A DNA stretch of 64,000 bases from Nephrocerus scutellatus (GCA_947095585.1 OX352761.1:134446277-134510276), one strand, 5' to 3'. Positions 1 to 11,629 are shown, counted from the stretch's first letter. Notes: a model not told the origin generated them from the letters alone. Numbers and translations are program-made.

Positions 1-2240
1 AAGAAACATGCATGCGGTGTTCGAGCGACTATATATTATATGGAATGTTTTCGCCACCAATAAATAACAGTTCTCTCTTCTATCTAGCAGATGTAATGTA
101 GCAAGTGTTAGATCATTGATGAAGTTCAGAAATATTGTCGGAAATAAAACGGAGCCATAGGTAATGACAACATTTACGCGGTGAGCTCCTGACTAGTTTG
201 GACAATTTGGATTGAACGGTTCGAAAGATAGTAGTACAATTTCATCAATATTTTTTGATTGTTTTTAATAAAGCTTGAAGACCAACTTTTAACTTTTGTA
301 GTAAATCCCTTTGAAATTTCGAGTGCAATTGTTCGGTAGGGCAAAAACAACCGATTGCTATGTATGTTCCGTAGCTCTCCGGTTCGAGCTCAGGGTGAAA
401 GAAAAAGAAAATGTAGAAGTCTCGGGTTCGAATCTGCCCTCAGTTTTTTAAGTATTTTTTTTTATATTTCTTTTTTTTTTGTACTATTACATAGGAAGTC
501 AGGTTCGATTCTGAGTCTCTTTTTTAATTTTACGAATAGGTATCTTTATAAGGCCCGGTTTTTTGCAATTGCACATGATGTCACTATAGTAAACTTTAAT
601 TTTTATGTCAATTTCTTGATTTTGCCCTTGTCTCTTTTTAAAACTTTTCCAAAGTTTTTCTTTAACAAGCAATATGCTTTATACACCGACTTAAATACGT
701 AAATGAAACAATTGTAGGTACGTCTTCACAAGTAAAAGTAGAAACACATTTCGCAGTGGTAGTGGTAGCTCATACTAATTTTTACTCACTTGTATTATTT
801 GCACGTCTTCTAGTAAAAAATTTCATGATTCTAATCAACTTTTTTTGAAATTGTAAATCAGTTTATTTTCAAGTGTTGTTTGATAACAGCAGCTAAGCTT
901 AAATATTACACTTAAAGATAAAACTAAACTGTATGATCTTTATCAAATTTTCTGATTATTCGAAGAACTTCACACGCGTTTAATAAAATCCGTACTCGGC
1001 ACTATAAAATTAGTAGTTTTTGTATCACAGTTTTTTGTATCTCGTTTACAATATTTTTATTAAAAAGACGGCACCCGATAAACCTGACTTCACCACAATT
1101 AAGGAAGAGAATCAATGATTAAAATTTAGCACGAAGGCCCTTTATATGTCGGAATTTTTTTAAAATGCTCAAAGCTAAAGTTAATTTATTGCAGATGAAG
1201 TAAAGACCGGCTTTAAATTTAACATTGAAGATAAATTCGCGTAATATTGGTTAAAAGCTCTACGTATCGATGTTTTCTATATTGAGAACATAAGATGTTC
1301 GTTACAGAATTAATAACCGTTGCTTCTTAAGCGAGTTTATTGCAGAAAAAAAAACAAAAATGTTTTAACATTCGAGTATCTGCAAGTTCCGTTGCAATGT
1401 ACGAAATTTAAATTAAACGATAAACAAATTCTTCGCAATAACGTTAAACAATATATGTATTATGCGCGCTACATAAAAACGAAACGAGAATTCAAAGAGC
1501 TTTCAACTGCGAAATCGAAAGCTGTGAAGATTCGGTTAATCAGTTAACCATTTAAAGTTTATGATTTTTAAGTAATGATCCTGTATTGCTTTTCAATCAA
1601 ATTAAGCATTTTTTGGTAACAAACTTAAATAAACTGCTAAAGAAATTGTTATTCAATTATTTAAAATTTTTACACAAACTTTTTTTTTAACTGCAGCAAT
1701 TCTTAGCTGTACTGATCACCGAAGAAAAGCACAAAACTAAAACAAGAAACTCCGCAGTTACATAATCGGTTGGTCTGCTGCTTTACTGTCTAACCTAACA
1801 AGATTCCTTATAATCTCTTAAGATGATGAAAGCTGCAATAGTGACAGTATTGGCTATGGCTGCCCCGGTGGCTTAATACACGCCAATTAAAGTTTGTTTC
1901 TACCGTCAGGTGAAAAATTGCACAGAAATAATACTATCTTTATATAGTGAAAACAAGTTCATATGAAAGAGAGAGAATTGTTTTTCAAATAATTCAGAGC
2001 ACTTATTGAAAATTGCATTTTAATAGTGCAACTGACATGAAAATAAATTTAACACACAAATTCCGTGAGATATATGAAATAGAGTTGGTGTTACAGGACG
2101 GTTTGGCATAAACACAAACTTATAACGGTCTTTTATATTAACGAATAGAATTTCAAGTTTAAAGAAGAGTCGGTTAGAACCAATTTCAAGGAATGCAACT
2201 GCTGCTTTTAATAATATTCTGGTTTTGTGCTAAAATAGCT
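1..2240. other. Intergenic, no supported gene
   Basis: AT-rich sequence with many short homopolymer runs and only short open frames (up to 115 codons) with no recognisable domain or codon pattern. The only structured signal is three B-box-like GGTTCGANTC strings near 381, 425 and 502, which look like remnants of tRNA-derived repeats. I see no splice-consistent gene on either strand. Confidence 0.6.
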
Positions 2241-2419
2241 AATTATTTAAAAATTATTATATATACAAGAACATAGTTGATACTTTTTTTTCGATACAAA
2301 GAACTTCTGGCATCGATACTTTTGGTTGCTATACCAAGTAGGTATCAAAAAACAGTACCTAGACAGACAGGAACATTGAAATTGTTTGGAAAATGAGCTT
2401 AAAAAGTTTAAATCAACAA

Positions 2420-4990
2420 CATCATATTTGGCTCTACAACTGGTGTCCGGTCCTGGCATCCCACAAAAAATCTCTCCACCGGTCCCGATTTCGAGCCGAT
2501 GTCATCCAGTTTGGCATCCCTAAACTCTGGGGGTCCTGGCCTACGCCATTCTTCTAGCGTAGGCTTGGCCGGCCTTGCTTTCGTGTTCCATAAATCCTAC
2601 CGCAAATGACTTTCCGAGCAGGATCATCTTCGCTCATGCGAGAGCTAGGTGTGCTGCCCACCGGAGCCTACTGACCTTAATTCTCTTCACGATGTCGACA
2701 TCGCGGTAGCGCTCGTAGAAATCATCCTTATAGAGTCTTCAAGATCGTTCTTCCTCACATATTGAGCCAACAATTTTCCGTACGACTTTTCTCTTGAACG
2801 CGGCTAAGAGGTTAGAATGCTTTTTGTTAAGCAGCCAAGTCTCGGATCCATACGTAAGTACTGGTATGACCATTGTCTTATATACCATCAGCTTGGATGT
2901 TATGGTTAAATTTCTGAATTTGAAGAGTCTTGACAGACTATAGTAGGCTTTGTTGCCTTTAATCAACCGTGCGCGTATTTCTGGTTTCATGCTGTTATCG
3001 GCTGCTACAGTTGAGCCAAGATAATTAAAGGATTGCACTACTTCAAATTCGCGCTCCACTATTTGAATTGAGCGGCCAGTGTTGGATCTTCTACTTACAG
3101 ACGTGGCCATCATGTACTTTGTTTTGCTCTCATTTATGTGCAGCCCCAGATTTCGTGCTGTCTGCTCGATCTGGATGAAAGCTTCCTGTACAGCTCTTCG
3201 GTTTCTACCAACGATGTCAATATTGTCTGCGTAAGCCAGTATCTGAATGGACTTATAGATGTTGAATGGACTTGTTAGTGTTCCGGATATTTTTGCTTGG
3301 CTTATAACATTTGTCATGGTCAACTTACATATGTCAGTTTATTTGGGATGCCGAATTCTTTCATGGATTTATAAAGTTCTACTCTGGCTATGCTATCATA
3401 GGCGGCTTTAAAGTCTATAAAAAGATGGTGTAGTGAGTTTTGAAACTCTAGACATTTTTTCATCACCTGCCTAAGGGTGTAAATCTGATGAGTTGTTGAT
3501 TTGCCTGGGATAAAGCTACACTGGTATGGACCGATGATGACTTTAGCGTATGGGGCTATCCTGTCTTCAAGGATAGAGGAGAAAATCTTATACGCAGTAC
3601 TCAACAACGTTATACCACGATAATTGCTGCAGGTTGTGATATGTATGTATGGGGCACCGTATGCCTCTTCGCCAGTCTTCTGGCATCCCTTCTTCCTCTC
3701 ATACTTGCCGATTAGTTCATGAATTGCTTGGTGTATTGCGGGGCCATCATATTTTAATCAGATCCGCTGGGGGACTTATTATTTTGTACCAATTTATCGC
3801 TCTGCTAACTTCGTCTATTCTTGGTGGCGGCAGCATAGTGTGGTCTTCGGTCATTGGTTGAGCATCCAATTCCTTAATTAGCTGGCCATTAAGCAACTCA
3901 TGAAAGTGATCTTCCCATCGCTCTAAGATGCCTTTGAGATCGGCGATCAAATTACCCTCTTTGTATTTGCAAAATGTGCAACGCGGTGTATATTGCGTCA
4001 TACCGCGGACTGTTTGGTAGAACTTCCGCGCCTGGTGCGGTCCTCGTTCTCTGTACTAGTTCATGGACGAGATTCTTCTCCTAGGCTGCTTTCTTTTGCC
4101 GGTGAACTGTTTTTTAATATCTTCTGAGCTCTTTATATTCATCTTCGCGTGTCCGCGTTCTATGAGATTGTTGCATTGCACGGTACGCAACATTCTTACG
4201 TTCAGTCGCCAGTTAACATTCGTCAACGAACCAGTCATTCCGATCTCTATGACTTCTGCCTAAGATGGAGTCAGCAGTACTAATGACAGTACTCTGAGGG
4301 CGTGTCCATTTCTCTTCTACGCCCGGCATCTCAGCCACAGGACCAAATTATTACATGCTGCCATCTCTATGGCTCGTTGTCAATTGCCATAAGTGTTCTC
4401 GTGTAAGCTATGTGTGCCAATGTACTGCCTGAACACCGGCTCCCTACCTATTTTTGCATTCATTTCCCCCAGAATGAGTTTTACGGTATACTGAGGACCA
4501 GCATGGAGTTCCCGTTCGAATGATTCAAAGAATTCTTCTTTTTCATCATCTGGGGAATCCTCAGTAGGTGCGTGAATGTTTATGAGGCTTATCTTTTTAA
4601 ATCTGCCCCGCACGCGAAGTGTTCATAGCCGTTCATTTACTCCTTTAAAACCGATAACGGTGGGTTTCATTCTTTTGCTGACTAGAAACTCCACCCCGAG
4701 CACATGATAGCTGTAATATACGTCATATTCTGATTTTTGTAAGACACCATTCCCCGTCCACCGCATCTCCTGAACTGCTGTTATGTCAGCATTATATTAG
4801 GACAGGGTATCGGCTGCTGCTGTGCAGCTCGAGCTCTATACAGTGATCATACGTTCCATGATAAAATTCTTAAATCGTTTAGCCGTTTTCGTTTCCATCA
4901 TCGTTGTCGTTCATCAGTGTATCCGACGCTGATTTGGGGTTCCGTAATATGGTTTTTTTACGGGCAAGGTTATTGTCCTCGCGCCAAACT
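2420..4990 (-). mobile_element. Degenerate RTE-type non-LTR retrotransposon, copy 1
   Basis: On the minus strand, broken frames give in order: an apurinic endonuclease piece (about 4613-4380, with NIHAPTED and a GEMNAK-like strand), a linker, the RT fingers/palm (about 3607-3320, with GPYQCSFIPGKSTT and LFIDFKAAYDSI), and the RT palm/thumb (about 3323-2739). This order and these motifs fit RTE-clade elements, with endonuclease 5' of the reverse transcriptase. The catalytic box reads YADN rather than YADD near 3230 because one codon is AAT, so this copy is catalytically dead even apart from its frameshifts. A related copy lies at 17340-18900. No target site duplication was identified. Confidence 0.8.
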
Positions 4991-5590
4991 TACTTTGAAG
5001 GGACAAGCCTGATCATTTCGCTTTTCCTGTACTGTAGAAAAATTACCAGCGGCCACCACGTGGAGGTTTGATCGCACTTCCACCAGTCAGAGATAGTTGC
5101 GGCCACATGCATTGGTTGACCGCCATTCGAATTTGTCACCAGTGTCAAAAAAAAAAACATTGTGCAGAACTATATCGCAGATTTTAAGCTACAGACTATA
5201 ATACTTAGGCAACGGTTGCCACGTTATTCGATCCTATGTTCAAAAGTATCATGACCCCAACAGCGAAAGGCTGTGTTGTGCAACGATTCGTACGTTGATG
5301 AAAACAAGTAGATTACGATTTCTGAAAACATTACAAGGAACCTATCATCAATCATTCAGAAATGGAGGAATACAAACACTTAAAGTGTCTAGTTACTTCC
5401 AAATTTCTTCCTATAGTTCTAATTTAAAATCGAATCCACTTGGAAGATTTGAAGGCAATTTTTATTTTTTATACAAGCGAGGAGAGTTTATGCTTCCACT
5501 GTACCCTGTGAAAGGTTATTTTTAAAGAAGGGAATACCAATCACCAAAACCAAAAATCGATTGAGTGGAAATCATTGAAGAAAAAAAATG
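4990..5590. other. No gene seen
   Basis: Non-coding sequence between the RTE copy and the repeat cluster that begins near 5590. One 76-codon frame at 5295-5525 has no recognisable domain and is taken as chance. Confidence 0.5.
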
Positions 5591-6110
5591 GAGGTGTGGG
5601 CACAACACGACTTTCTTTTACGGACGGGACCGGAATGTTCAGTAAATGTGTACTAAATTTTTTTTTATTTTTTTTATTTTATTTTTTTTTAAATTTTTTT
5701 TTCTTTTTTTATTAAATTTCTTTTGCATGGAATGCTTTGGAATGTTCAGTAAATGTGTACTACATTTTTTTTTCTTTTTTTTATTTTATTTTTTTTTAAA
5801 TTTTTTTTTCTTTTTTTATTAAATTTCTTTTGCACTTAACAGATTTCTCCTAAGTGCCATACTTTTTGAGTTATTTGCAAAAACTCGAAAAACTGTCTAA
5901 GTAAACTGTCACTTCCGGCTGTCAGATTTCCGTCAAAATTATCTGGCTTCTCGCAATTTATGTAAAAAGCTTAAAATAAATTTTCATAATGATAAGTTCA
6001 GCCGTCTGGATTGTAGAGTGGACACAGACAGACATAGACACATACAGATAGACAGTCAGATAAATTGTTTGTCTTTTTCTGGCTCAGGAGATACGGTAAC
6101 GGGTAAATCT
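5590..6110. repeat. Dispersed repeat family G, copy 1, with internal tandem duplication
   Basis: This block shares long stretches with 24185-24480 and 27745-27995, including CTTAACAGATTTCTC, TGAGTTATTTGCAAAAACTC, AAACTGTCACTTCCGG and the GTAGAGTGGACACAGACAGAC end. Inside it, a roughly 107-bp unit beginning GGAATGTTCAGTAAATG at 5632 repeats at 5739, each unit followed by poly-T/A. No transposase was recognised, so this is a non-autonomous or undetermined element. Confidence 0.65.
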
Positions 6111-7420
6111 GCAAAAATCCCGAATTCGAAAAATTTCATGATTACTACGAGTATATTTCCTTTTCTACGTAAAAGAAAGTAATACTGTTTTTGCTAAATA
6201 TTTCATTATATTTTTTTCGATTATATAAAAAATTAAATATAACAAAAAATATGTAAAAGTTGTTTTCACTTTGATTCGATGCGAGTATATAGGTATCGCT
6301 AAATTTTTTGATACCTTGGTATCGTTTCATCCCTACTTACCGATTACAGGATTTTTTTAATCGGAATCGATGTGTACCGCAAGTGTAGGAAATCATAAGG
6401 TAATTTTTGTGGAGTCTAACATTTAATTGTTCAGGACAGTATTAAACCAGAAACAGTTAATTGAGGTGTTTTCGTGCGTTCCAAGTTGTGCAGGAGATTA
6501 TCCAAACATAGAAGAGGTATTAAATATTGCCGCTATACCGACTATTGCATCAGTCGCCATCATGGCTCGGGGCTCTGTCTCTAAAATAGCTAACAGATAA
6601 AATTAAGCGGTAATCGACAAGCCAGCTTTACGTGGTAAATATAAGAAAACTGCACGAAATCAAACAATTTAATGTCAATCCCAGCTAGAAAACCAAAAAA
6701 AAATTCTGGTTTTCGTAATTCAAATCTTGGGTACAGCATAAAGGCAATCAACAATCCACACACAACACTTTCCACAAAATGTATAACAACAATAAAATCC
6801 CCCTCTACAGCAACATTCGCGCTTAGCTTCTTCTTGTTTCGAATAACACCAAGGCATAATTATTATTGTTGCTGGCTTATCACTATAAATCAGTTTATTT
6901 AGGCAGTGGCAAAATTTCTAAAAAATATTTTATTGAATGGGAACGTTTCGGTTTCGGTGAACGTATTTCACGTAGTGGCATTCTCGTCCAAATGTTTGAT
7001 GAAGATTTTCAAAGTAAATAATTTTAATAAAGTAATAGCGTTTTTAAGGCATGACTGTATTTATAGGATAATTTGGTATAGTAATAGTGATCATATTTTG
7101 AGCTATAATACTCTTGCACTATCTTTAAGACACACAAAATTGCAGTAATAACATAAATATTGCGCTCAGAAATAATACAATGATGATAACAGTACAGTAA
7201 ACATAGAACTGGGAATAGCAACACTTTCTGCAGCGAAAGTGTAGCAGAGTTGCTGCTAGTAAGTAATCTTCATATATAAAATATGAATTTTATGTTTTTT
7301 TGCCTAACTAACTTTGCGAGTAACGCCTTGTGTGGATGGGGTGGGGTGGCTGTCTCCATTAGTGTCGAACCAATAGTTTTCGGGATCGTTGAGATGAATA
7401 GTAGTGGTTAGAATGGTGCT
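6110..7420. other. Intergenic, no supported gene
   Basis: AT-rich and non-repetitive by eye. A minus-strand frame around 6590-6840 encodes a hydrophobic stretch (FVESVVCGL, FFFGFLAGID), but there are no flanking splice signals, no start context and no family match that I recognise, so no gene is called. Confidence 0.5.
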
Positions 7421-7554
7421 GGGTGGTGTCGGTCGGTGGAGCTCTTCCGATATTTCGGGTCGCTGAGATGATTAATTTTGGTTGGGTGAGTTGTTCGATT
7501 GGCGAGATATATCGCATGAGGGGAATAGTGAGGTACGTGTTGGGGGCACCGGTA

Positions 7555-7870
7555 GATGAGAAGAGTTCGTCTTTTGAGGGTCATTTTGGGGTTTTTTGGT
7601 GGTCTTTTGAGGGTCTTTTAAGAGTCTTCTTTTGGGATCTTTTTAGGGTCTTTTTTGGGCCTTTTGGAGTTTCCGTGGGTGTTTTACGGGGTCTTTTGGG
7701 GATCTTTTGGACCCTATGTGGGTCTTTTGATGGTCTTTTGAGGGTCTTGTAAGGATCTTTTGGGGTTATTTTGGTAGCTTTTGGAGCTCTTTTTGGGGTC
7801 TTTTAGGAGTTTTTTTATAGTCTTTTTGGGATCTTTTGAGGATCTTTTAAGGATGTTTTGAGGGTCTTAA
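7555..7870. repeat. G/T-rich degenerate minisatellite (GGGTCTTTT-type)
   Basis: About thirty imperfect head-to-tail copies of a 9-12 bp unit related to GGGTCTTTTGA. A similar, shorter array lies at 8800-8910. The open frame across it (7423-7752) reads as repeating G/F/V/L/W residues and is an artefact of the repeat. Confidence 0.8.
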
Positions 7871-8079
7871 TGCTTGCGAGTATTAACGCATTGGCACAGA
7901 ACACTACTAGAATATTTTATCAACAAAATGGTACACATAAATTTAGTCCGTTAGTCTTTGTTTTAAAACACTCTTTATCTTTTTTATGTTTTTTATAGCG
8001 AGAGCGCAACACAACACAACTAAGGATCAGAGATGGCACTCCCAACAAAGAAATTCGCAATACTCGATCGGTGTCTCAA

Positions 8080-8216
8080 CAGTAAGCTCTGTTGGAACGA
8101 CCACATATTCGCCGTCGCTAAAAATGCGGGAAAATGGTTAGGTTTCCTAAAAAGGAGTAAAAAGTACTTCACTCGCTAAGACAAGCTGGTCACAGAGATG
8201 CCCATAATTCCTGGGA
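8080..8216 (+). mobile_element. Fragment of CR1/Jockey-like LINE
   Basis: The translation around 8090-8170 (WNDHIFAVAKNAGKW, FLKRSKKYFT) matches the corresponding part of the LINE at 54240-56395 ([15 protein letters not shown]). It is about 140 bp of the post-RT region, directly abutting a SINE copy. It is non-functional. Confidence 0.65.
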
Positions 8217-8475
8217 TCGACGAACGGCCTAGCTTCTCGCGACCATTTGTGTTGCGCATTTATATTTTTGGACACAAATAAAAGGGACCTACAATTTTAG
8301 GCCGGCTCCGAACGGCGAATTGAGAAGCTTTCCGTGACAAGTTATTACACTCCCGGAACGTTTGTCACCCATTCGCGAGAGGTGGGACACCGTAAAAAAT
8401 ACTTTTGGTGTTACTGTGTTACCACGAACCTTATGCTCAGAAGCCATGCGCATTTCCACTGAGCCACGGCACCCA
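8217..8475 (-). mobile_element. tRNA-derived SINE, copy D
   Basis: This shares body and head with the copies at 46525, 50250 and 52729: the CTTCTCGCGACCATTTGTGTTG motif, GGGACCTACAATTT, AGAAGCTTTCCGTGACAAG, and the terminal CCACTGAGCCACGG, the reverse complement of a Pol III A-box. The B-box region is mutated. It is read on the minus strand, with the tRNA-like head at the high-coordinate end. Confidence 0.8.
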
Positions 8476-8799
8476 CTTCTTATATTATTAAACAAGACAA
8501 AAACAGCCGTATTACGAATAAACGGATTTTGTATTGTTTAATTTGATATCAATTGTTTTGCAAAAAATGTATTTCTCCATATAAAAAGTTTGAGAATCAT
8601 TGAAAGAGTTGCTCCCATTGTGGTTTATGTCTCTGCCATCATTCAAAAGTTGGGGATTAATTTAATTCGCGTCCACATCCACGATAAAGCGTTGCGTGTT
8701 ATTAGACTTTCGTTTGTTTTTGAGTCGACTCGTCTGGCAATTAGTATATTGATTACAGGTAATCCTCCAACAACACGATATCCTACAACACGATAATAT

Positions 8800-8910
8800 T
8801 TTTGGGGTCTCTTAATGGTTCTTTTGGGGGTATTTTGATGGCCTGTGGGGACTTTTTTGGGGGTCTTTTAGAGGATCTTTTGAGGGGTCTTTTGTGGATC
8901 TTTTGTGGCT
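8800..8910. repeat. G/T-rich minisatellite, second array
   Basis: Imperfect repeats of a GGGGTCTTTTGA-like unit, the same family as 7555-7870. It runs directly into repeat family H. Confidence 0.7.
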
Positions 8911-8929
8911 CTCGGGTAAAGTTTTTAGT

Positions 8930-9480
8930 AAAAAATTGTTTGGGAGCACCCCGACCACGGGGCCCGATTACTCCAAAAAATCTACAAAAAGTTTTGTACA
9001 TCGGAGATAAAATATGTGTATAAAATTTAAAGAAAATCGGCTAAATTTTTAAAAAATTTATATGGGGCCTACGATCACTCCATATTTTTTCCAAAAAGAG
9101 TTGCCCATCGGAGTTACACATGTGTATAAAATTTGAAAAAAAAATCGGGAAATTTTTTTAAAAAAATTTGTATGGACTCCAAAAATTGTACAAGAAGTGT
9201 TATCCATCGGAGATCCACATGTGTATACAATTTGAAGAAAATTGGGTACGTTTCTTTATAAAATTTTTATGGGTGCCCCCGACTACGAGTCCCAAGGGGT
9301 CCAAAATTTTAATAGAAAGTGTTGTCATTGGAGGGACACATGTGTGCATATACATGTTTCAATAAAATCTGTCTTTAGGACGTGGGTTAAAAATTTATCA
9401 CAAGAGTTTACCACCCAGCCAGCCTGCCAGTGACGGGCACGTGAAGTGAATATAGAGAATTTAAAAAAAGATATGGCCAG
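8930..9480. repeat. Dispersed repeat family H, copy 1 (about 110-bp subunits)
   Basis: Four diverged subunits, each with a CATCGGAG...ACACATGTGTATAAAATTTGAAGAAAATCGG core at about 9000, 9107, 9206 and 9329. They are followed by AGTGGGTTAAAAATTTATCA, a CCAGCCAGC run and an AATATAGAGAATTTAAAAAA tail. Partial copies lie at 47845-48000, 53340-53665 and 59160-59365. No coding capacity is seen. Confidence 0.75.
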
Positions 9481-10640
9481 CTTCAGTTAAGACACGAAAC
9501 TGTCCCTAAAGCGACAGAAAATTATTAGAACTGGCTAATTCGTTCGGAATGGAATGTTCTTTCGATATGGCTATTAGGGACTTTCAAGAACTATTAATGG
9601 AAGAAGAAATTGGCGATTTGATGGAAATGGCAACCCAGTCTATCAAATCGGTTCTGATCATAATAGCGCTGAGGAGGACTATAAAGTTAATAAAAGCATA
9701 TGGAATTAAAAAAATCATGTATTTTTAATTGGTTTTAGAACATTAACCCCCTTTTTGACTGGCTTCAAGTTTCATACTCGTATAACGTATAACCTATCTA
9801 CCGTGTTATAGGAGGGTTACCTAAGCACCATGCTTATTTTCCTGGTGCGATAAAGATCATTTTACTTCTGTTTAAGCGTAAGTCTATTCAAGATGATTTG
9901 CAAGACTACACTGATTAAAAATATAAAAAAGTGTGGATAAAACTAGAGCGCAGTTTATTATATCGTACTATCGTAACTTCTGTTTAAGCAGCAAAAATAA
10001 ATACCATACTGATTCACATTTATTTATTCGTTTATTTTTAAAAAAGGCTCGTACGATTCCATGCCTCCCCAAATGATATTCGAATAAAACGAAGGAATTC
10101 TAAGAACCAATTAATAGCGCATTAATAAATAGTTACCGTTTGTATGAGGTGCTTTAACAGGGGTGGTTCTTAACGCCAAATCAATTAATTTATCAAATAA
10201 TCCCCAATGGGTAAACTATTAGTCATAACTCATCAACATTCAAATCAAAATCGAAATAACAAATAAAAGATAACGCTCTACTCACTACTTTGTGCAGGAG
10301 GGGTTTACTGTAGTATGCATTTGCAATTCGCCATAAATTCCTTTTATTTAACCATTTGTATATATGTAAATGTATACACCAAATCATAATTCTACGGAAT
10401 ATACGTTTTTAATTTAAAGTTTTGAAAACATTGATTAGAAATCATTGAAATGAACACAAATGTGACACTAATTTGTTAGATAGCAGGCATCTAATGAGAT
10501 TATGTAGATGCATCTATGATAAGTAGATATAGGTATGTATAATGTATTACAAATTACCTTACCCCGGCACCTTATCATTATCTACATCCCCATTGTTCAG
10601 ATACACAGAACAATATCAAAATGCGACATTTGTCGTCTCC
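9480..10640. other. No supported gene
   Basis: AT-rich spacer upstream of NPF. A short plus-strand frame near 9550-9720 (with LMEEEIGDLMEMA) could be a transposase relic but is too short to classify. The last few hundred bases may contain NPF regulatory sequence. Confidence 0.4.
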
Positions 10641-10651
10641 AGTCAGTTCAA

Positions 10652-10690
10652 TATAAAAGCAGGTGTTACTGGCGAACCATAAGCATTAGT
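10652..10690 (+). promoter_or_regulatory. NPF core promoter (TATA box and start region)
   Basis: TATAAAAG at 10652-10659 is followed about 30 bp later by an initiator-like CATTAGTCAACC near 10684. The spacing is canonical for a TATA-driven Pol II promoter. A splice donor (TTG|GTGAGT at 10788) follows at a suitable distance to end a noncoding first exon. Confidence 0.65.
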
Positions 10691-11627
10691 CAACCGAACG
10701 TAGTAAAGATAGATCCTTCTCTTAGAGACGATTCGCTGTTTTTAGTCTCAATATTAAAATTTCAACCCAGCATACAATAAAAAATTGGTGAGTTCAGCTT
10801 AACTTGAGGAGTTTGTTCTTTTAAATTTAAGAAATAAAAAAAATATGTCGCAAATCAAATAAATATCAGAGCTCAAGTCAGAGGATATTCATTTCATAAT
10901 TCACATGAATTATTTTTGAAGAAACCATAAGCATAAGAATTAATTTCATTTTGTATCTCTGAATCCGTACAATTTCATTTTGTGATTCAAAACATAAAAT
11001 TAGTTCAAAAGTGTATTTTAGTATAAATATATATGAGTATCTATAGTAGTCATTGTCATTTTGCAGACATGGCTTCAACGTTTCGGTATGGATTTTTTAT
11101 TTGCTTTATTGTTATCTCGCTGATACTTAGCTCCTCGTCTGCTTCAATGTCGCGACCGCCAAGAAACAATGACATTAGCACAATGGCTGATGCTTTAAAA
11201 TACCTACAGGATTTGGATACTTACTATGGTGATCGGGCAAGAGTAAGGTACAATATATACAATAGTACAAATGTGGATGGTTAACACACACTCACAATCC
11301 CAATAATTTATCAAACACAATTACTAAATACAGTTTTTTATTCTGCAGATTCGGTAAACGTGCTTCATTGGCTCAACTTTTACGCGGAAGAATATTTGAT
11401 AACTCTGAATTGGTATGTGTACGATAGTGTAAAATATTATTCCTTTTTTTTATACATAGTTTTTGCTTAGATAGGCTCACACACTTGATTACTCGCCATC
11501 AGATGAACCATTTTAACGTAATGTACACTGACTAGCGAATACCATATGAGACTACAAAAGCACTACATTTATTTTCTCTTTATTAAATTTGTAATACATA
11601 TATAATTTGGTATAAGTTTGGAAATAA
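10685..11627 (+). CDS. NPF: Neuropeptide F precursor
   Basis: This gene encodes the precursor of NPF, the fly homologue of neuropeptide Y, an amidated brain/gut peptide that acts on a G-protein-coupled receptor in feeding and arousal circuits. I infer a noncoding exon at about 10685-10787 and an intron to 11066. Coding exons are 11069-11247, 11349-11412 and 11471-11488, giving 86 residues, with every junction in phase at GT-AG sites. Residues 1-25 form a signal peptide. Residues 26-61 are the 36-residue mature peptide, starting SMSRPPRNND and ending GDRARVRF. Gly62 provides the amide and Lys63-Arg64 the cleavage site. The intron splits the codon of the final Arg (AG|A), so the unspliced frame hides the RF-amide end. 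The C-terminal propeptide is short (22 residues). An AATAAA lies at 11622. Identification is from family knowledge and is very strong. Confidence 0.96.
11622..11627 (+). terminator. NPF: NPF poly(A) signal
   Basis: AATAAA about 135 bp after the NPF stop codon; it is the first canonical hexamer on the plus strand in the 3' region. Confidence 0.5.
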
Positions 11628-11629
11628 AA

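Noticed and set aside
355..702. 115-codon plus-strand ORF
   Set aside because: Phe-rich translation of T-rich sequence, no domain, crosses the B-box-like repeats.
6590..6840. Hydrophobic minus-strand frame, considered as a small membrane protein
   Set aside because: No splice-supported extension and no family resemblance; flanked by stops.
7423..7752. 109-codon plus-strand ORF rich in Phe, Gly and Trp
   Set aside because: It is a translation of the G/T minisatellite; no codon bias, domain or gene context.
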